Shown here piece by piece: positions 1 through 10,885 of a stretch of DNA of 64,000 nt. Each line of letters begins with the position of its first letter. Position 1 is the first letter of the stretch. The position numbers and the translations under genes are program-made. This stretch comes from Kitagawia praeruptora (lineage: Eukaryota > Streptophyta > Magnoliopsida > Apiales > Apiaceae). The notes beneath the pieces are model-generated. The model worked only from the letters and a program-made list of their open reading frames with translations. It ran no database searches and had not been told where the DNA came from. The DNA is taken from NCBI GenBank assembly GCA_037693485.1, contig CM075348.1, positions 34,838,501-34,902,500 of the forward strand, in the 5' to 3' direction.

Positions 1-1994
1 GCAGTACCTTGCTCCAAGTCACCGTTATTCTCTATTATAGGACAACAAGGCTTTTCATGGTTATTTAGTAAATTACATATTTACCCTTTTATCATGAAAA
101 TGTTAAAAATAATGTTGGTTATTGGAATTCAACCCATGACCTCCATGCTAAGGATGAATTAAGTTAACATCATTAACCACTACTCCAAAGTTATTTTTTT
201 GTTTCTTTTTTAAAAATCATTGACTACATTTCTAAGACCCCATTTATTATATTTTATTTAACATTTATTTTAAAATATAATCAAGTATTAACACAAAATC
301 ACGCAAGTGCACGTGGTCACAAGTAATACAGATATAAATCGAGTTCGTTTCGTAGAGATCTGGTTTAGGTTTCAATTCAGTAGATGTACCTATGCAACAA
401 TGTATGATTTTAATTCACTGCTAAGACAAATAACAAATTGGGATTTTTAATTATCTAAATTAAACTAAGATGCAAATTATAAAACTAAGACTTAAATTAA
501 CTAATAAGAATAGAAATCGAATTACTTATGAGAATAAAAACATGGGACTCTAACTTCATTATCTACTTTGCCTAGAGTTGATGCCTTTAATCCTTGTATG
601 TGATGGTTTTGATATCTTATCGGATAACACGAAACAAGTACACGCTACCTGTCAGCATACGTATACCAAACTACCCATACATCCACAAAAGAGATAGAAA
701 ATGAATAGACACCAATTATGCATAGACCCTATATGTCTATAGAATTTGAAAACATAACGGTTGAAGAGCAAGTTATCCATTAAGATCACACAGGGCAGTA
801 TAAGTATTTTCATCTCACACCACGAATCATATTGATAAACAATTATGAACCTATGCTAGCATGACAAGTTCTAAATCTCAAGATCCACTTTCACGTCACA
901 AGAGATTAACAATTCAATTTAGATGTTAGCTACGCATCTAAAAGCATTAAGATTAACCATACGAGGATATCAAGAATTCACCACACACATTTCTTTAAAG
1001 CAATCAAACTACTAAGTTACATAGATAAATCCGTTAGAATCTCATGACAACGATTAACTCATAATTGAACAGTTCATCGTCATGGGATTTGATGAAAACA
1101 TGATAATAAACAAGATATGAAAGAAAGAAACAATAATATTAATAAAATAGAGAGTTGAGAAAACAAATCTATAATCCAGAATAACACAAAAGATGAAGTA
1201 GATCTAGATCTGTTGCTTGTCACGAGCGTTGAATCATTCTCTCCTTTTCTCCCTTGCAGATCTAAGCTATGTTACAATAATAAAACTATTGATTCCTGAT
1301 TTACAAGGCTAAGATGTGTTTAAATAGGCTCTAGATTTCTTGCCCAGCAAGAAATTACCTTCTATTACAATTACAATTTAATTAAGGTGCTAAAAACTGC
1401 CAAAAATACAATTAGAACTTGAAAAGGGCAAAACAGTATTTTCCCTGCTCCCAACATTCTGTTTGTCGTGCTGTCTGCTCTCACTACATGCAGCCTGCTC
1501 GTGTAACACCTGTTCCATGTTGTAGGAAATCTCTCAAGCTTCGCGTGGGCAGTAAGATCGCTGAAAACGGACTTATAGAACTCCAGATATGGCCAAAACA
1601 GTGTAGACTGCGCAACCATCCCAGAAAATCTGAATTTTAATCAATTTAATCTCCAAAAACGATAGAAGCATCAACCTTAATCAACATTCTTGCAAGCCTG
1701 CACATCTACACAAAACACATCAAAACTACAACAAACTTGAGTCCAAGACAATCAATTTAAGCCGATATGGAACGTTCCAAGTGGAAATAAAATCCACTTA
1801 TCATCAAGATAGAACTATCAATAAATCCGTCGCTTGCTAATAATGAAAAATATTACCACAAATTTCTTCAAAAATTAATTATTACAGATGAATTATGTTA
1901 TCTATGTATTTTGTATAGTGTAGGCCAATATGATATTTGGTCCAATTCTGAAAAGACTGACATACGTCATTGATTTAGAATCGTCATTCTCATT
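1..1994. other. Gene-less AT-rich stretch
   Basis: I see no supportable gene here. Short open frames around 1370-1640 lie in a more GC-balanced patch that looks like old repeat-derived sequence, but they show no recognisable domain. A stretch near 120-180, read on the minus strand, resembles the A and B boxes of a tRNA-derived SINE, but no tail or target duplication was found. Confidence 0.5.
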
Positions 1995-2446
1995 TAGGAG
2001 TGTAAATGAATCAAAATGTTCGTGAGTTGCTCGAACTCGGCTCATGAAATATTTGAATTTCCCTCAATAGTTTTCGAGTCGAACTTGAGCTTAAGTACTT
2101 TACCGAACCGAATTCGAACTTCAAATTACTCGGCTCGTAAGGTTCGCGAGCCTAATCGATATTTTATCGGTTTGACTTTTTACATATTATATATATATTT
2201 CAACATAAATATTTAATATTTTTATTTGAGCCAAACCTGAATCGAACCATTCATATTCATTCTTTTGCCAAAAAAAAGGATAAAATCAGCTCGAGCTTTG
2301 GAAACGAGTTCGATCGTATTGAACTTTTTATGAACCAATCTTCAAACTTAAAATTTAAAGCTCGACCGAACTCGACTGAACATTTCAATCAAGGTCAAAG
2401 TCGAGTCTTACACTGTTTGACTTGGCTCGACTTGATTACACTCTTA
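1995..2446. mobile_element. Non-autonomous hAT-like element, about 450 bp
   Basis: The ends are imperfect inverted repeats (taggagtgtaa on the left; the right end read in reverse gives taagagtgtaa). They are flanked by near-matching 8-bp duplications, ttctcatt at 1987-1994 and ctctcatt at 2447-2454. The interior is a low-complexity patchwork of ctcgag/cgaact words with no coding capacity. Two other elements in the window (20.9 kb and 58.7 kb) have the same architecture with different words. The hAT assignment rests on the 8-bp duplication and terminal style and is an inference. Confidence 0.6.
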
Positions 2447-2862
2447 CTCTCATTTTTTCGGGTAAAATGTTTTAAAAGAATAAAAAATATAATTTTTAGG
2501 AAAATAAAATCTATTGCATATGAAATTTGAACTTTATATTGGTTAACTGATAGATATTTAGGTTACCACATAATTATGCTAGAAAATTATAAAATATATT
2601 ATAGATATACAAAAAAAATTATAGATTTAAACTGTCTAGCAATATTATTGAAATATGATACTTACTAGATAAATATATCACACTGTACAAAATTGCATGC
2701 CAAATTTTAGTGAATTTTAATATTACATTTTATGTAAGTACACTTGCAGTAAAATATGTTATTATGATTGTTCTAGGATGATATATATATTTAGCATAAG
2801 AAAAAATAGAATGCTCTATCTATGAGATGTAAACATCGTATCGATTCAATTATATAATTGAA

Positions 2863-3054
2863 GGCTCCCGGTCTGGTGCAAACGTATGCACCAGACCTGT
2901 TATGGAACATACGGCTTCCTCGCCGTTGGATCAACCATCCGACGGCCCTGATTAAAAAAAAAATTTTAACGTACCGCAACAAGTTTCCGCGGTACGGGAA
3001 ATTACCAAAACACCCCTTCACACCGTACCGCAACAAGTTTTCGCGGTACGGTCC
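2863..3054 (+). repeat. MULE left terminal inverted repeat, 192 bp
   Basis: The repeat opens with a hairpin-forming palindrome (GGTCTGGTGCA, 6-nt spacer, TGCACCAGACC) at about 2870-2897. It also contains two imperfect palindromes bounded by GTACCGC and GCGGTAC, at 2971-2995 and 3025-3049. The same words recur in the central hairpin of the element. These are plausible transposase-binding sites, by inference only. Confidence 0.9.
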
Positions 3055-3649
3055 AAATCCCTTTTGGTTCTTATTTCGCCAGTAGCCAGTTTAAACCTGA
3101 GAAATCCCAAAATCATTGCAAACCTGAGGCGATTTATTCAGTTTGAGAGGCGATTTCTTGCAAACGAGAGGCGAAATCAACACTAAAGGGCCGTTCTTCA
3201 TCATTGTTGAGGTATTTTTTTCATTAATCTTGTGTTCTTTCCTAGTATAATGTGTGTACATATGATTTTGTATGTATGTAATTTAGAGTGCGATTTGTTG
3301 TATGTTTGCTGCATATTGTTGTGCCATTGTTGTGTGTAATGCTAATTAGGGGCATATAAATGGTGTGAATTTATCCGTACTTTAGTTTAATTAGGGTTTA
3401 ATTTATTTTTAAATTATGTGTATAATTGAACTAGGGTTTATGTGTAATTCAAATTAGGGCTTTGCACTAGGAATTTTTTTGTTGATTTTACAGAGAATCT
3501 TTGTTGTATTTAGGGTATATTCTTGTGAAATTCGAAATAAGTATTTCATTTTGATTATTAATTTAGTTGTTATGAATTTTAGATAATATTTTCGAATACT
3601 ATTTGAGGTTGTTTTTAATGTAATTTAATTTCTTATGTAATTGGCAGGT

Positions 3650-6508
3650 ATGGATCATTTTAACGATGACTTGCTTGATACTTTACCGGGTCCTAATAGA
3701 GCGAACATCATTTGGGATAACCGCTATCATGTTAGCGAGGATGTGTGGGATGGTAGTGGGAGGGAGGAGTTGGAGTGCATTTGTGGTAATAGGGCGATGC
3801 GGGAGTGGAAGTTAAGAAGACCACAGAGGGAGCTTCTACATATGATGGGGTTTGGGATTTTTACCAACCCCCATGTTGTCTTGGGTAATGACGCGAGACT
3901 CATTTCTGCTTTGATTGAGCGGTGGAGGCCTGAGACCAACACCTTCTTCATGAGGCAAGGGGAGATGACAGTTACCTTAGAGGATGTTGGGTACATCTTA
4001 GGATTGCCGGTTGTTGGTGAGGCTTTGACATGTGGTCTCATAGGGAATCGGAAAGATTTCTTTATTCGTAATTGGTTTGAGCCGTTGACAGATGAGGAGG
4101 TGGAGGATGCTTTGTTTAGAAATCATATCAAGTTGACATGGCTATATGAGAGATATGGTAGACATAAGCCGGAGAAACATAATGTCGAGGCAACTATTGT
4201 ACATACACAGGCATACTTGGTATTTCTGTGTGGTGCCATTCTATTTCCTACGAAGGACAAAGCCTATGCCCATGTTAGATACATTGTGCCTGTGTCCAAC
4301 ATCCGGGAGGTTCATAATTATGCTTGGGGTGCAGCGGTGTTAGCACATTTGTACAGAGGGTTGGAGGTTGCTGCGAAGAAGAATAGTAAGAGTGTTGCTG
4401 CTTGTGTATGGATATTGCATATTTGGTCTTATGAGAGATTTCCTCGTATTGGCGTGCCTCAGCGGGACCTTGGTCATCCAGATTTTCCTGTTGCAGAGGG
4501 TTGGGCTTATTCGTCGGTTCAGGGTATTAATAGGAAGCGGCGTCAGTCCGGTCCTCACCACAGCTTACCATTTTATAGGGGTGAGTTTGATGGAGTTGCT
4601 GGTGATGATGTGGTTTGGAGGCCATATGCTCGATTTGACGGGGTTGTTGATTGGGAGATGCTACAGGCACAGCTAGCTGGTAATGCTCGTGTGTCCTTGG
4701 TATGCTTTGATGTGGTTGAGTGGCAGCATCCGGAGAGGGTGATCAGGCAGTTTGGTAATTTGCCGGTGATTCCTCAGGCTCCTGTTAACATGGTCTCGTA
4801 TAGGCAACCTAAGGAAGCCACTTTTGCCTCTGAGGATTGGTTGGTTAGGTGGTTTGTGGATATTGGGAGGTGGGCTAGATTCTGCTCAAATTTGGAGGGT
4901 TTGGTTGATTGCACTTCTAATATTGCCTCCAAGGCGGAGTACATGGCTTGGTATGCAGAGATTACCCGTGCACGTGTAGGGAAGCCAGAACCTGTCCCCC
5001 GTTCAACCTACCAAACGAGGGAGCTCTATGATGGCGTCGAGGGATATCGAGTTGTAAGTATCCTAGCTTTCCTACATTTGAATTACACGGTGCACACCTA
5101 ATATGTTTATTATTAACATTGTTTTATCTTGTAGATGGTAGCTGCACTTGATATGCTGAAGCAGTTGGAATCTAGGGCTCCTGTTGAGTTTTTGGAGGAA
5201 CTTGGGACGATTTCAGATACCTTTCTCACTCCTTTCACAAGGTTGATGAAGAAGGTGAAAGGTCCAGCTTATAAACCTCCAAAATTTGAGAACATACGTC
5301 CACTTTCACTGTGTGAAGAAGATCCCGAAGGTACTGCTACAACCATTACTTCTCACGATGTCATTGACATGACACAGCCATCCCAACATGTGTCTCAGCC
5401 TCCCATTCCCAGTGCTAGTGCCTCTTCTATTAGGCCTCCGAAACTACCAACCCGGAGAATGAGGGGGGAGAAGTGGAGTATCATGAAGGAGTTGGATGTG
5501 CAGAAGCGAAATACAATCTATGATGATTGGGGTTGGGGCATTGGGCAAAGGCCTAAGTTGGAAGGAGGAATTCAAGTATGTGGCTATCATGTATCAGAGA
5601 AAGCAATGCAAAGCTTAGCTCCAACTGCATGGGTTGATGACAGGATCATTTATTGCTATATGGTAAAATATCATGCTTCTCCTTGTTTTACATCTATTGT
5701 ATTTGTCCATCTTTATATGACCATAGTTATGTGTTTGTTTTTAGGCATTGCTACGAGAACGAGAGGAGGATATTCATAACTCCAAAATTTGGGAGAGAAA
5801 GCCGGTTTACTACTTCATGGATCCGTACTTCATTGTGCTTGGGTGGGAACAATTGAAAAAAATCCGACGAGCGGGTAGGAAGGGTGAGGATGCGGAGAAG
5901 AAGGCTTGGGGTGAAGCACTCCGAAGTTTAAATGGTTTTGCCACTTCAAGCATTGGTCCCTCCGTTATCGAGGCGGATTACATATTCATCCCATGTAATG
6001 TGGACGGTAATCATTGGATCTTATTCATGGTTTCTACGAAGACGTTTGATGTTATCATTATAGATTCGATGAACGATGAGCCGACATGTGCAAGGGCATT
6101 ACAAGTTGTGGTATGGATCTTTTTTTTTAAAGTAGGTGGTCGTTTATTTTTTTCTTTATTAGTTATCAACAACTGTGTTTTTCTTATAAATTTTTTTTTC
6201 TTTATTAGTCATGGTTACTGCCAAGATTTCTACTCAAGCTAAATCCTCGGTTTGATCGTGATCCTAACTTACATGAGGTCCTACCTTTACCGCAAAGACC
6301 GAAACAGCAGAATTGTAATGATTGCGGTGTTTTTGTCATGAAATACATGGATTACATGTTGCAAGGTTATGATATAACCTCACTCACATCTTGGCCACAA
6401 AAAGTAGTTGATACGTTCCGTTATAGAATAGCGAGGGAGCTTCAAGCGGGAAAGGCAAGAGGGATATCCGGTGTTCGTATGCGTGAACGTCATCAACTAG
6501 TAGAGTAG
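3650..6508 (+). CDS. Plant mobile domain (PMD) - Ulp1/C48 cysteine protease fusion protein
   Basis: Four exons with GT-AG introns, all in phase 0: 3650-5053, 5135-5662, 5745-6110 and 6209-6508, giving 865 aa. The ATG at 3650 directly follows an acceptor (AG at 3646-3647), so a further intron, perhaps from about 3212, lies in the 5' leader. Residues about 50-430 match the plant mobile domain (aminotransferase-like/MAIN family), with the typical block RWRPETNTF...GEMTVTLEDVGYILGLP near residues 90-125. A linker rich in Pro, Ser and basic residues follows. The C-terminal part (about 690-840) is a Ulp1/SENP-type C48 peptidase with His734 (GNHWILF), Asp751 (IIDSM) and Cys805 (NDCGVF), with Gln799/Gln800 as candidates for the oxyanion-hole glutamine. 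The expected activity is cleavage of SUMO or a similar modifier. The role in the transposon is unknown; it could alter host chromatin or modification, by inference. Confidence 0.88.
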
Positions 6509-6544
6509 TAAATCATGGATTTTAGTTTAATTTTGTTCTTAATT

Positions 6545-6760
6545 TTTGGTAATTTTAGTTGTAAATTTAGTTGGAATTTTACTTGTAATTTACTTCGAAT
6601 TTATTTGTCATTTAGTTGGAATTTAGTTGGAATTTAGTTGGAAATTAGTTGGAATTTTAGTTGTAATTTGGTTGGAATTTAGTTGGAATTTTAGTTGTAA
6701 TTTGGTTGGAATTTAGTTGGAATTTATTTCGAATTTTAGTTGTAATTTGTTGTTTATATC
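6545..6760. repeat. Degenerate minisatellite of GGAATTTAGTT-type units
   Basis: About twenty imperfect 10-14 bp units of ttagttggaattt and ttagttgtaattt follow the stop codon of the PMD-C48 gene, inside the MULE. The repeat probably sits in the 3' untranslated region. Open frames crossing it are artefacts of the repeat. Confidence 0.75.
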
Positions 6761-6944
6761 TTCCGTTTTTTGGTTGAATTTCACTTCGCACTTGACTTGA
6801 AATGTACTCGGAAATTCGATTGATGTTGGTTGTTTTTGTTGCCTTGGTTGTGTTGGAAATGTAATCACAGAATTGTTTCTGGCAGGGTTCTGCTGTTTGT
6901 GGTATTTTTTGATCAGAGGATTGTTGTCTGGCAAATCTGCAGGT

Positions 6945-7034
6945 TTTGCAGGCTCCAGAACGTACCGCGGAAAGTTTCTGCGGTACGTTCACGTACCGCA
7001 GAAACTTTCCGCGGTACGTTCTGGAGCCTGCAAA
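6945..7034. repeat. 90-bp hairpin-forming inverted repeat (two perfect 44-nt arms) between the convergent MULE genes
   Basis: Arms 6945-6988 and 6991-7034 are exact reverse complements, separated by only two bases. Each arm contains the block GTACCGCGGAAA...TTTCTGCGGTAC, a variant of the GTACCGC...GCGGTAC palindromes of the terminal repeats. It lies between the 3' ends of the PMD-C48 gene and the transposase gene. Possible roles are a two-way 3' processing signal, an additional protein-binding site, or a source of hairpin small RNA; sequence alone does not decide. Confidence 0.92.
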
Positions 7035-7117
7035 CCCAAAACAGAGCAGAACAGAGCATTTCCAGGAAAACAGAGGAAAACAGAGCATTTTGCTCCTGCC
7101 CAAACTGCATAAACTCA

Positions 7118-9007
7118 CTAACTTTTGGAAGTTAGTGCCAAAATCACACCAACATAATTAAGTTTTGATGTTGGTCCCAATTTTTGCCTATACAAACAAT
7201 AATAGGTATTTTCGTCCCCTTCCCTCTCCCCTTCTTCACAAGCTTTTTTGTCTTTGACCACAAAGTATTGGTAGGATTCAACCAATTCATCTTGAAATTT
7301 CCTAAACATCTCCTTGGTATAAATTTTTGAACCATGAATCTCCAAGGCGGTATGCATTTTTATACAACGTTTTAAATTACATGACACATAATCTTCTTCT
7401 TTCTCCCGTACAAATTGTCTTGCCAATGCCTTTTGGGCATTTTCAATGAATTCTTTCAATCCCGTGGCGGAGCTCACATAACTATCAAAGAAAGAATTCA
7501 TCCCCTCACTCCTTGAAGTAGTGTTTTGACCCGCTGAAAATGTGTTCCTAGTATATGCAATGATCCATTTCTCCTTCAACTCATATAACCCCTGTAACCA
7601 TTTATTATCTTGTAACTCATACTTCTCCATCAAGGATTCCCATCTAGCCTCGAATTCATTTTCGGTCAAAGAGTTATAAATACAATGGTTAAAGTCCACT
7701 TTAAAGTCCGGAAAGGTGGAATAATAATGTGCTAGTTTTTCCGGGAATTTGCTACTAATGTGCCATGAACACAACAAATGGGTAGTATTTGGAATTACAA
7801 TTGCAATAGCGTTTGCCATGGCTTGATCTTGATCGGTTATTATAGTCTTTGGATGTTTATTCCCCATAGCTTCAAGCCAAGTACTTAGAACCCATTCAAA
7901 AGTTGTTGTGTGTTCATCTCGCATTAGTGCAAAACCGAATATCACTGAATGATAATGGTGGTTTACGCCGGTAAAAGGGACAAATGGCATGGCATATCTA
8001 TTTGTCCGATATGTCGTGTCGAATGCCACAACATCACCAAAATTTTGGTAGGCCATTATACATCTAGGATCAACCCACACAAGACATCTCAAACGTTGTT
8101 TTTCATCAACTTGTGTTCTAATAAAGAATTTGGAACCACTTTCTTCATTGAATCTATGTAACAAGTCTAATGCGGCTTGAACATCAGAACTTTCAAACTT
8201 TTTTTTCCTCTCATCCCGTATGACATTCCTAACATGTTGACTACTAAACCCTACTTTGTCATTACCTCCATGCATATTACCAATAATATTCATTACTTGA
8301 AAATCACGAATTCCCCCACCACGAAGAGTTTTGATCAAACTACGCGTAGCGGTATTCACATGCCTTTCTCGTTGTATTAAATTCATCTTCGAAGGAGTGA
8401 CACATACGTGATTGTGATTTAACTCAAGACCAGTTACCTCCCAAAGATTTAATTTGTTCGAATAATTCACATACATTCTTACTTTGCAATCGCTCCTAGG
8501 AAGATTTTCTCTACGTCTTTTGGGATTACTACTACTTTCACCACTTCTACCTGCAAGTCTACAAACATACATACGAGCATATATTTCATTCGTTTTAGAA
8601 CGCCTATGGGTTGATTGAATTCTAATACCAAATCCATTTTTTAGAGCATATGCCCTAAAAAATTTTTCCCCTTGTTCCAAAGTATGAAATAATTTATGCA
8701 TAAATGGAACGCCATTTCCATCTTCACACTCTACATTATCCTCATTTTCATTTTCAACATCCAAATCATCATCTAAATCATCATCTAGCTCCTCATCTTC
8801 CTCAACACTAACAAATTCATCATTTTCCTCCACATTAATGAACTCATCAATATTAACAAATTTGGGGGTGCTAGGCTCATCACTACTTTCATCAATAAAT
8901 TCATTCATATTTAAATCATCAAGATGCAAGGAATCTTCAACTTTTTTTTTCTTTTTTCCATCATTTTTTTTTGAACCAAACATACGAGAAAATAATCTAT
9001 CCGCCAT
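7118..9007 (-). CDS. FAR1-like MULE transposase
   Basis: Single-exon 629-aa protein. The start is the ATG at 9005-9007 (MADRLFSRMFG); an upstream in-frame codon is not ATG. The N-terminus is lysine-rich, then strongly acidic (about residues 25-90). A FAR1-type zinc-binding DNA-binding domain follows at about 100-205, containing GFGIRIQSTHRRSK, a cysteine in VCRLAG, DCKVRM and ELNHNHV. A MULE transposase core follows, with VVAFDTTYRTN (first Asp), IITDQDQAM (second Asp), the CSWH motif and WESLMEKYEL. The protein ends at GVILALTSKS without the C-terminal SWIM zinc finger (CxC...CxH) usual in FAR1/FHY3 relatives. It should bind the terminal repeats and catalyse excision and insertion. It may be complete for this family or shortened at the 3' end, since a small inverted repeat overlaps the stop codon. 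Confidence 0.9.
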   Translation of the reverse strand: MADRLFSRMFGSKKNDGKKKKKVEDSLHLDDLNMNEFIDESSDEPSTPKFVNIDEFINVEENDEFVSVEEDEELDDDLDDDLDVENENEDNVECEDGNGVPFMHKLFHTLEQGEKFFRAYALKNGFGIRIQSTHRRSKTNEIYARMYVCRLAGRSGESSSNPKRRRENLPRSDCKVRMYVNYSNKLNLWEVTGLELNHNHVCVTPSKMNLIQRERHVNTATRSLIKTLRGGGIRDFQVMNIIGNMHGGNDKVGFSSQHVRNVIRDERKKKFESSDVQAALDLLHRFNEESGSKFFIRTQVDEKQRLRCLVWVDPRCIMAYQNFGDVVAFDTTYRTNRYAMPFVPFTGVNHHYHSVIFGFALMRDEHTTTFEWVLSTWLEAMGNKHPKTIITDQDQAMANAIAIVIPNTTHLLCSWHISSKFPEKLAHYYSTFPDFKVDFNHCIYNSLTENEFEARWESLMEKYELQDNKWLQGLYELKEKWIIAYTRNTFSAGQNTTSRSEGMNSFFDSYVSSATGLKEFIENAQKALARQFVREKEEDYVSCNLKRCIKMHTALEIHGSKIYTKEMFRKFQDELVESYQYFVVKDKKACEEGEREGDENTYYCLYRQKLGPTSKLNYVGVILALTSKS

Positions 9008-9192
9008 TACAAAGATCACAAATAAAAGAGATAGATTTTACCTCAAAGTTGATGAAGATCTCACTATTATTCCTTTCCACTTTTGGAGTTGTTTTTGGGC
9101 AGAGACAGCAGAGAGAGATGTTTTTGGGCAGACACAGCAGAGAGAGTGGAGATAAAGATAAGGGAGCAGTTGCGGTTGGGAAAAAGGGAACA

Positions 9193-9384
9193 GGACCGTA
9201 CCGCGGAAACTTGTTGCGGTACGGTGTGAAGGGGTGTTTTGGTAATTTCCCGTACCGCGGGAACTTGTTGCGGTACGTTAAAATTTTTTTTTTAATCAGG
9301 GCCGTCGGATGGTTGATCCAACGGCGAGGAAGCCGTATGTTCCATAACAGGTCTGGTGCATACGTTTGCACCAGACCGGGAGCC
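9193..9384 (-). repeat. MULE right terminal inverted repeat, 192 bp
   Basis: This is the reverse complement of 2863-3054 with two single-base differences, one in each of the GTACCGC...GCGGTAC palindromes. It lies about 185 bp upstream of the transposase start codon, so it probably also supplies that gene's promoter. Confidence 0.9.
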
Positions 9385-9393
9385 ATAATTGAA

Positions 9394-10440
9394 AAGATAC
9401 ATAGTTTGGCTAGAGTACAACATGGTAAATGAGTTATAGATGCAATACAAACAATTATAAGATTAAAATGTATAATTATGTTGATGAAAGATAAATATAT
9501 AATAAAAATAATATTGCATTATATATATAATACACAAGTTATAATAATCGATTAGTTGAATTTAGGGAATGTAAAAATGGTTGGATTTAAGAAGATAGGG
9601 TGGGTGAAAACGACTTGATAGGCGTTACAAACTCATATCTATTGAGAAATGACAAAGTAGGAGATGAATGAGTTAGAGGGGGCGTGATTAAGAATGTTGC
9701 TGGAATTCGATGATAAACATATTCGTAAGTCAATTTGGTGATAAGAAGAAATTGCAGAATGATGGTGGTTTATACACACACTTCATATCTCTCTTTTTCA
9801 CAAACACATTTTATATGTGTGTGTGTGTGTGTGTATGAGAGAGAGAGAGATAAAATATAAAAGCCTCAAATTAGTTTTCAGTTCTCATTTCAGTATAGGT
9901 TCGTATTTTAACACTTGCCTATATATATAACACATGTGAATTTACTAACTCATGGTTAGATTTTAGATTATGCGAATTGTTCAATCTTTCACTCTTTCGA
10001 AGTTATGTTTTTTAAATTTGTAGGTGTGATTATACTGTCATGATCATAAATGAAATTTAAGTAAGAAGTTTATGCTAATATTACTCTACATAAAAATTTA
10101 TTTTTACGTAAATAAATCACATTTTCAGTATATTATGTTTCAAAACTACGAGTCATGTATTTCAAAAATAAAAAAACAATTTATATGAATTAAAATGATG
10201 CTCGTGCTTTGCACGGGCTTTCATGCTAGTTACATTAAAACTATAACTATAAGATAACAACATTAATATTTGGAAACGTTATAATATCGAGCACTAGATG
10301 ATTGAAATGTATTGTAAGGTCTTCTTGCTACATTGATTATCCAAGAAGTATGAGTGATTATGTTCATACTTCTTTTATTGAGATGCCCTTGTCTTGTCAA
10401 TTTTAAGTTTTTTTTTAGTTTACCCTTGCCTTTGTCTTTC
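9394..10440. other. AT-rich stretch with microsatellite and a Helitron 3' end
   Basis: I see no gene. A (TG)n-(AG)n microsatellite occupies about 9815-9851. A Helitron-style 3' terminus is at 10200-10229. The matching 5' end was not identified with confidence. Confidence 0.5.
10200..10229 (+). mobile_element. Helitron 3' terminus
   Basis: A stem GCTCGTGC / GCACGGGC with a TTT loop (10200-10218) is followed after seven bases by CTAG (10226-10229) and then T. This is the hairpin plus CTRR-T layout of Helitron 3' ends. Only this end is recognised; a TCTATTGAG at about 9633 is a weak candidate for the start. Confidence 0.6.
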
Positions 10441-10885
10441 TTGCCTTCAATAAATTCAACTTGTCTCTTCAACTCGTCAATTTCACCTTCTTTTTTTGTA
10501 AAGCATATTCATACTTCATGTACATTAAACTTCTCTGAGTCTTCCTCACAAAGTCCACCATATATTCTATGCCCTCTTTTTGTACTTCCACAGGCTGGTT
10601 GCTAAAATCACTCTCATATCATTCAAATTCTTTAGAGATGCAAAATTGGTCCCAAGCTTCTACCCATTCAGGATTTATCGTGTTCGTCAAATTACGACCA
10701 TCTAAAAACCAATAATTTATTGAAGGAGTATCGACGCTGGATTGAAGGATGAACTTTGTGTTCATCTCCTCGTCGGAAGGAGTTGCACAAAAAAAATCCA
10801 GAAACTCTTTCTCATTTTTATCAACCTTCTTGATAAGGTTCATTACACCACCTTCCTCTTTACCCTTGCCCTTTTCGTTGCCCAT
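10440..10885 (-). pseudogene. Broken copy of the unrecognised charged-protein gene at 37.2-37.9 kb
   Basis: Starting at 10885, the minus strand encodes MGNEKGKGK followed by NLIKKVDK and CATPSDEEMNTKFI, closely matching the intact-looking minus-strand gene at 37245-37856. A TGA at 10619-10621 replaces a tryptophan codon of the other copy. A frame disturbance near 10490-10500, in the lysine run, separates the DELKRQVEFIEGKKDKGK part. The copy is truncated at its C-terminus. Function unknown. Confidence 0.75.

Larger units (their letters stand above)
2863..9384. mobile_element. Putatively autonomous Mutator-like element (MULE) with PMD-C48 and FAR1-like transposase genes
   Basis: The boundaries are given by a perfect 9-bp direct duplication, ataattgaa, at 2854-2862 and 9385-9393, the size expected for Mutator insertions. 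Terminal inverted repeats of 192 bp (2863-3054 and 9193-9384) differ at two positions by eye. Inside are a plus-strand PMD-Ulp1 fusion gene (3650-6508) and a minus-strand FAR1-like transposase gene (9007 down to 7118), arranged tail to tail with a 90-bp hairpin between them. Both reading frames look intact. Near-identical ends, a perfect target duplication and open genes suggest recent movement. MULEs carrying Ulp1-like genes (Kaonashi type) and MULE or retroelement copies of the plant mobile domain are known; the full combination with the central hairpin is what stands out. Confidence 0.93.

Noticed and set aside
6657..7161. Several open frames on both strands around the central MULE hairpin
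   Set aside because: The minisatellite and the palindrome keep frames open in several phases; no domain, and they overlap the gene tails.
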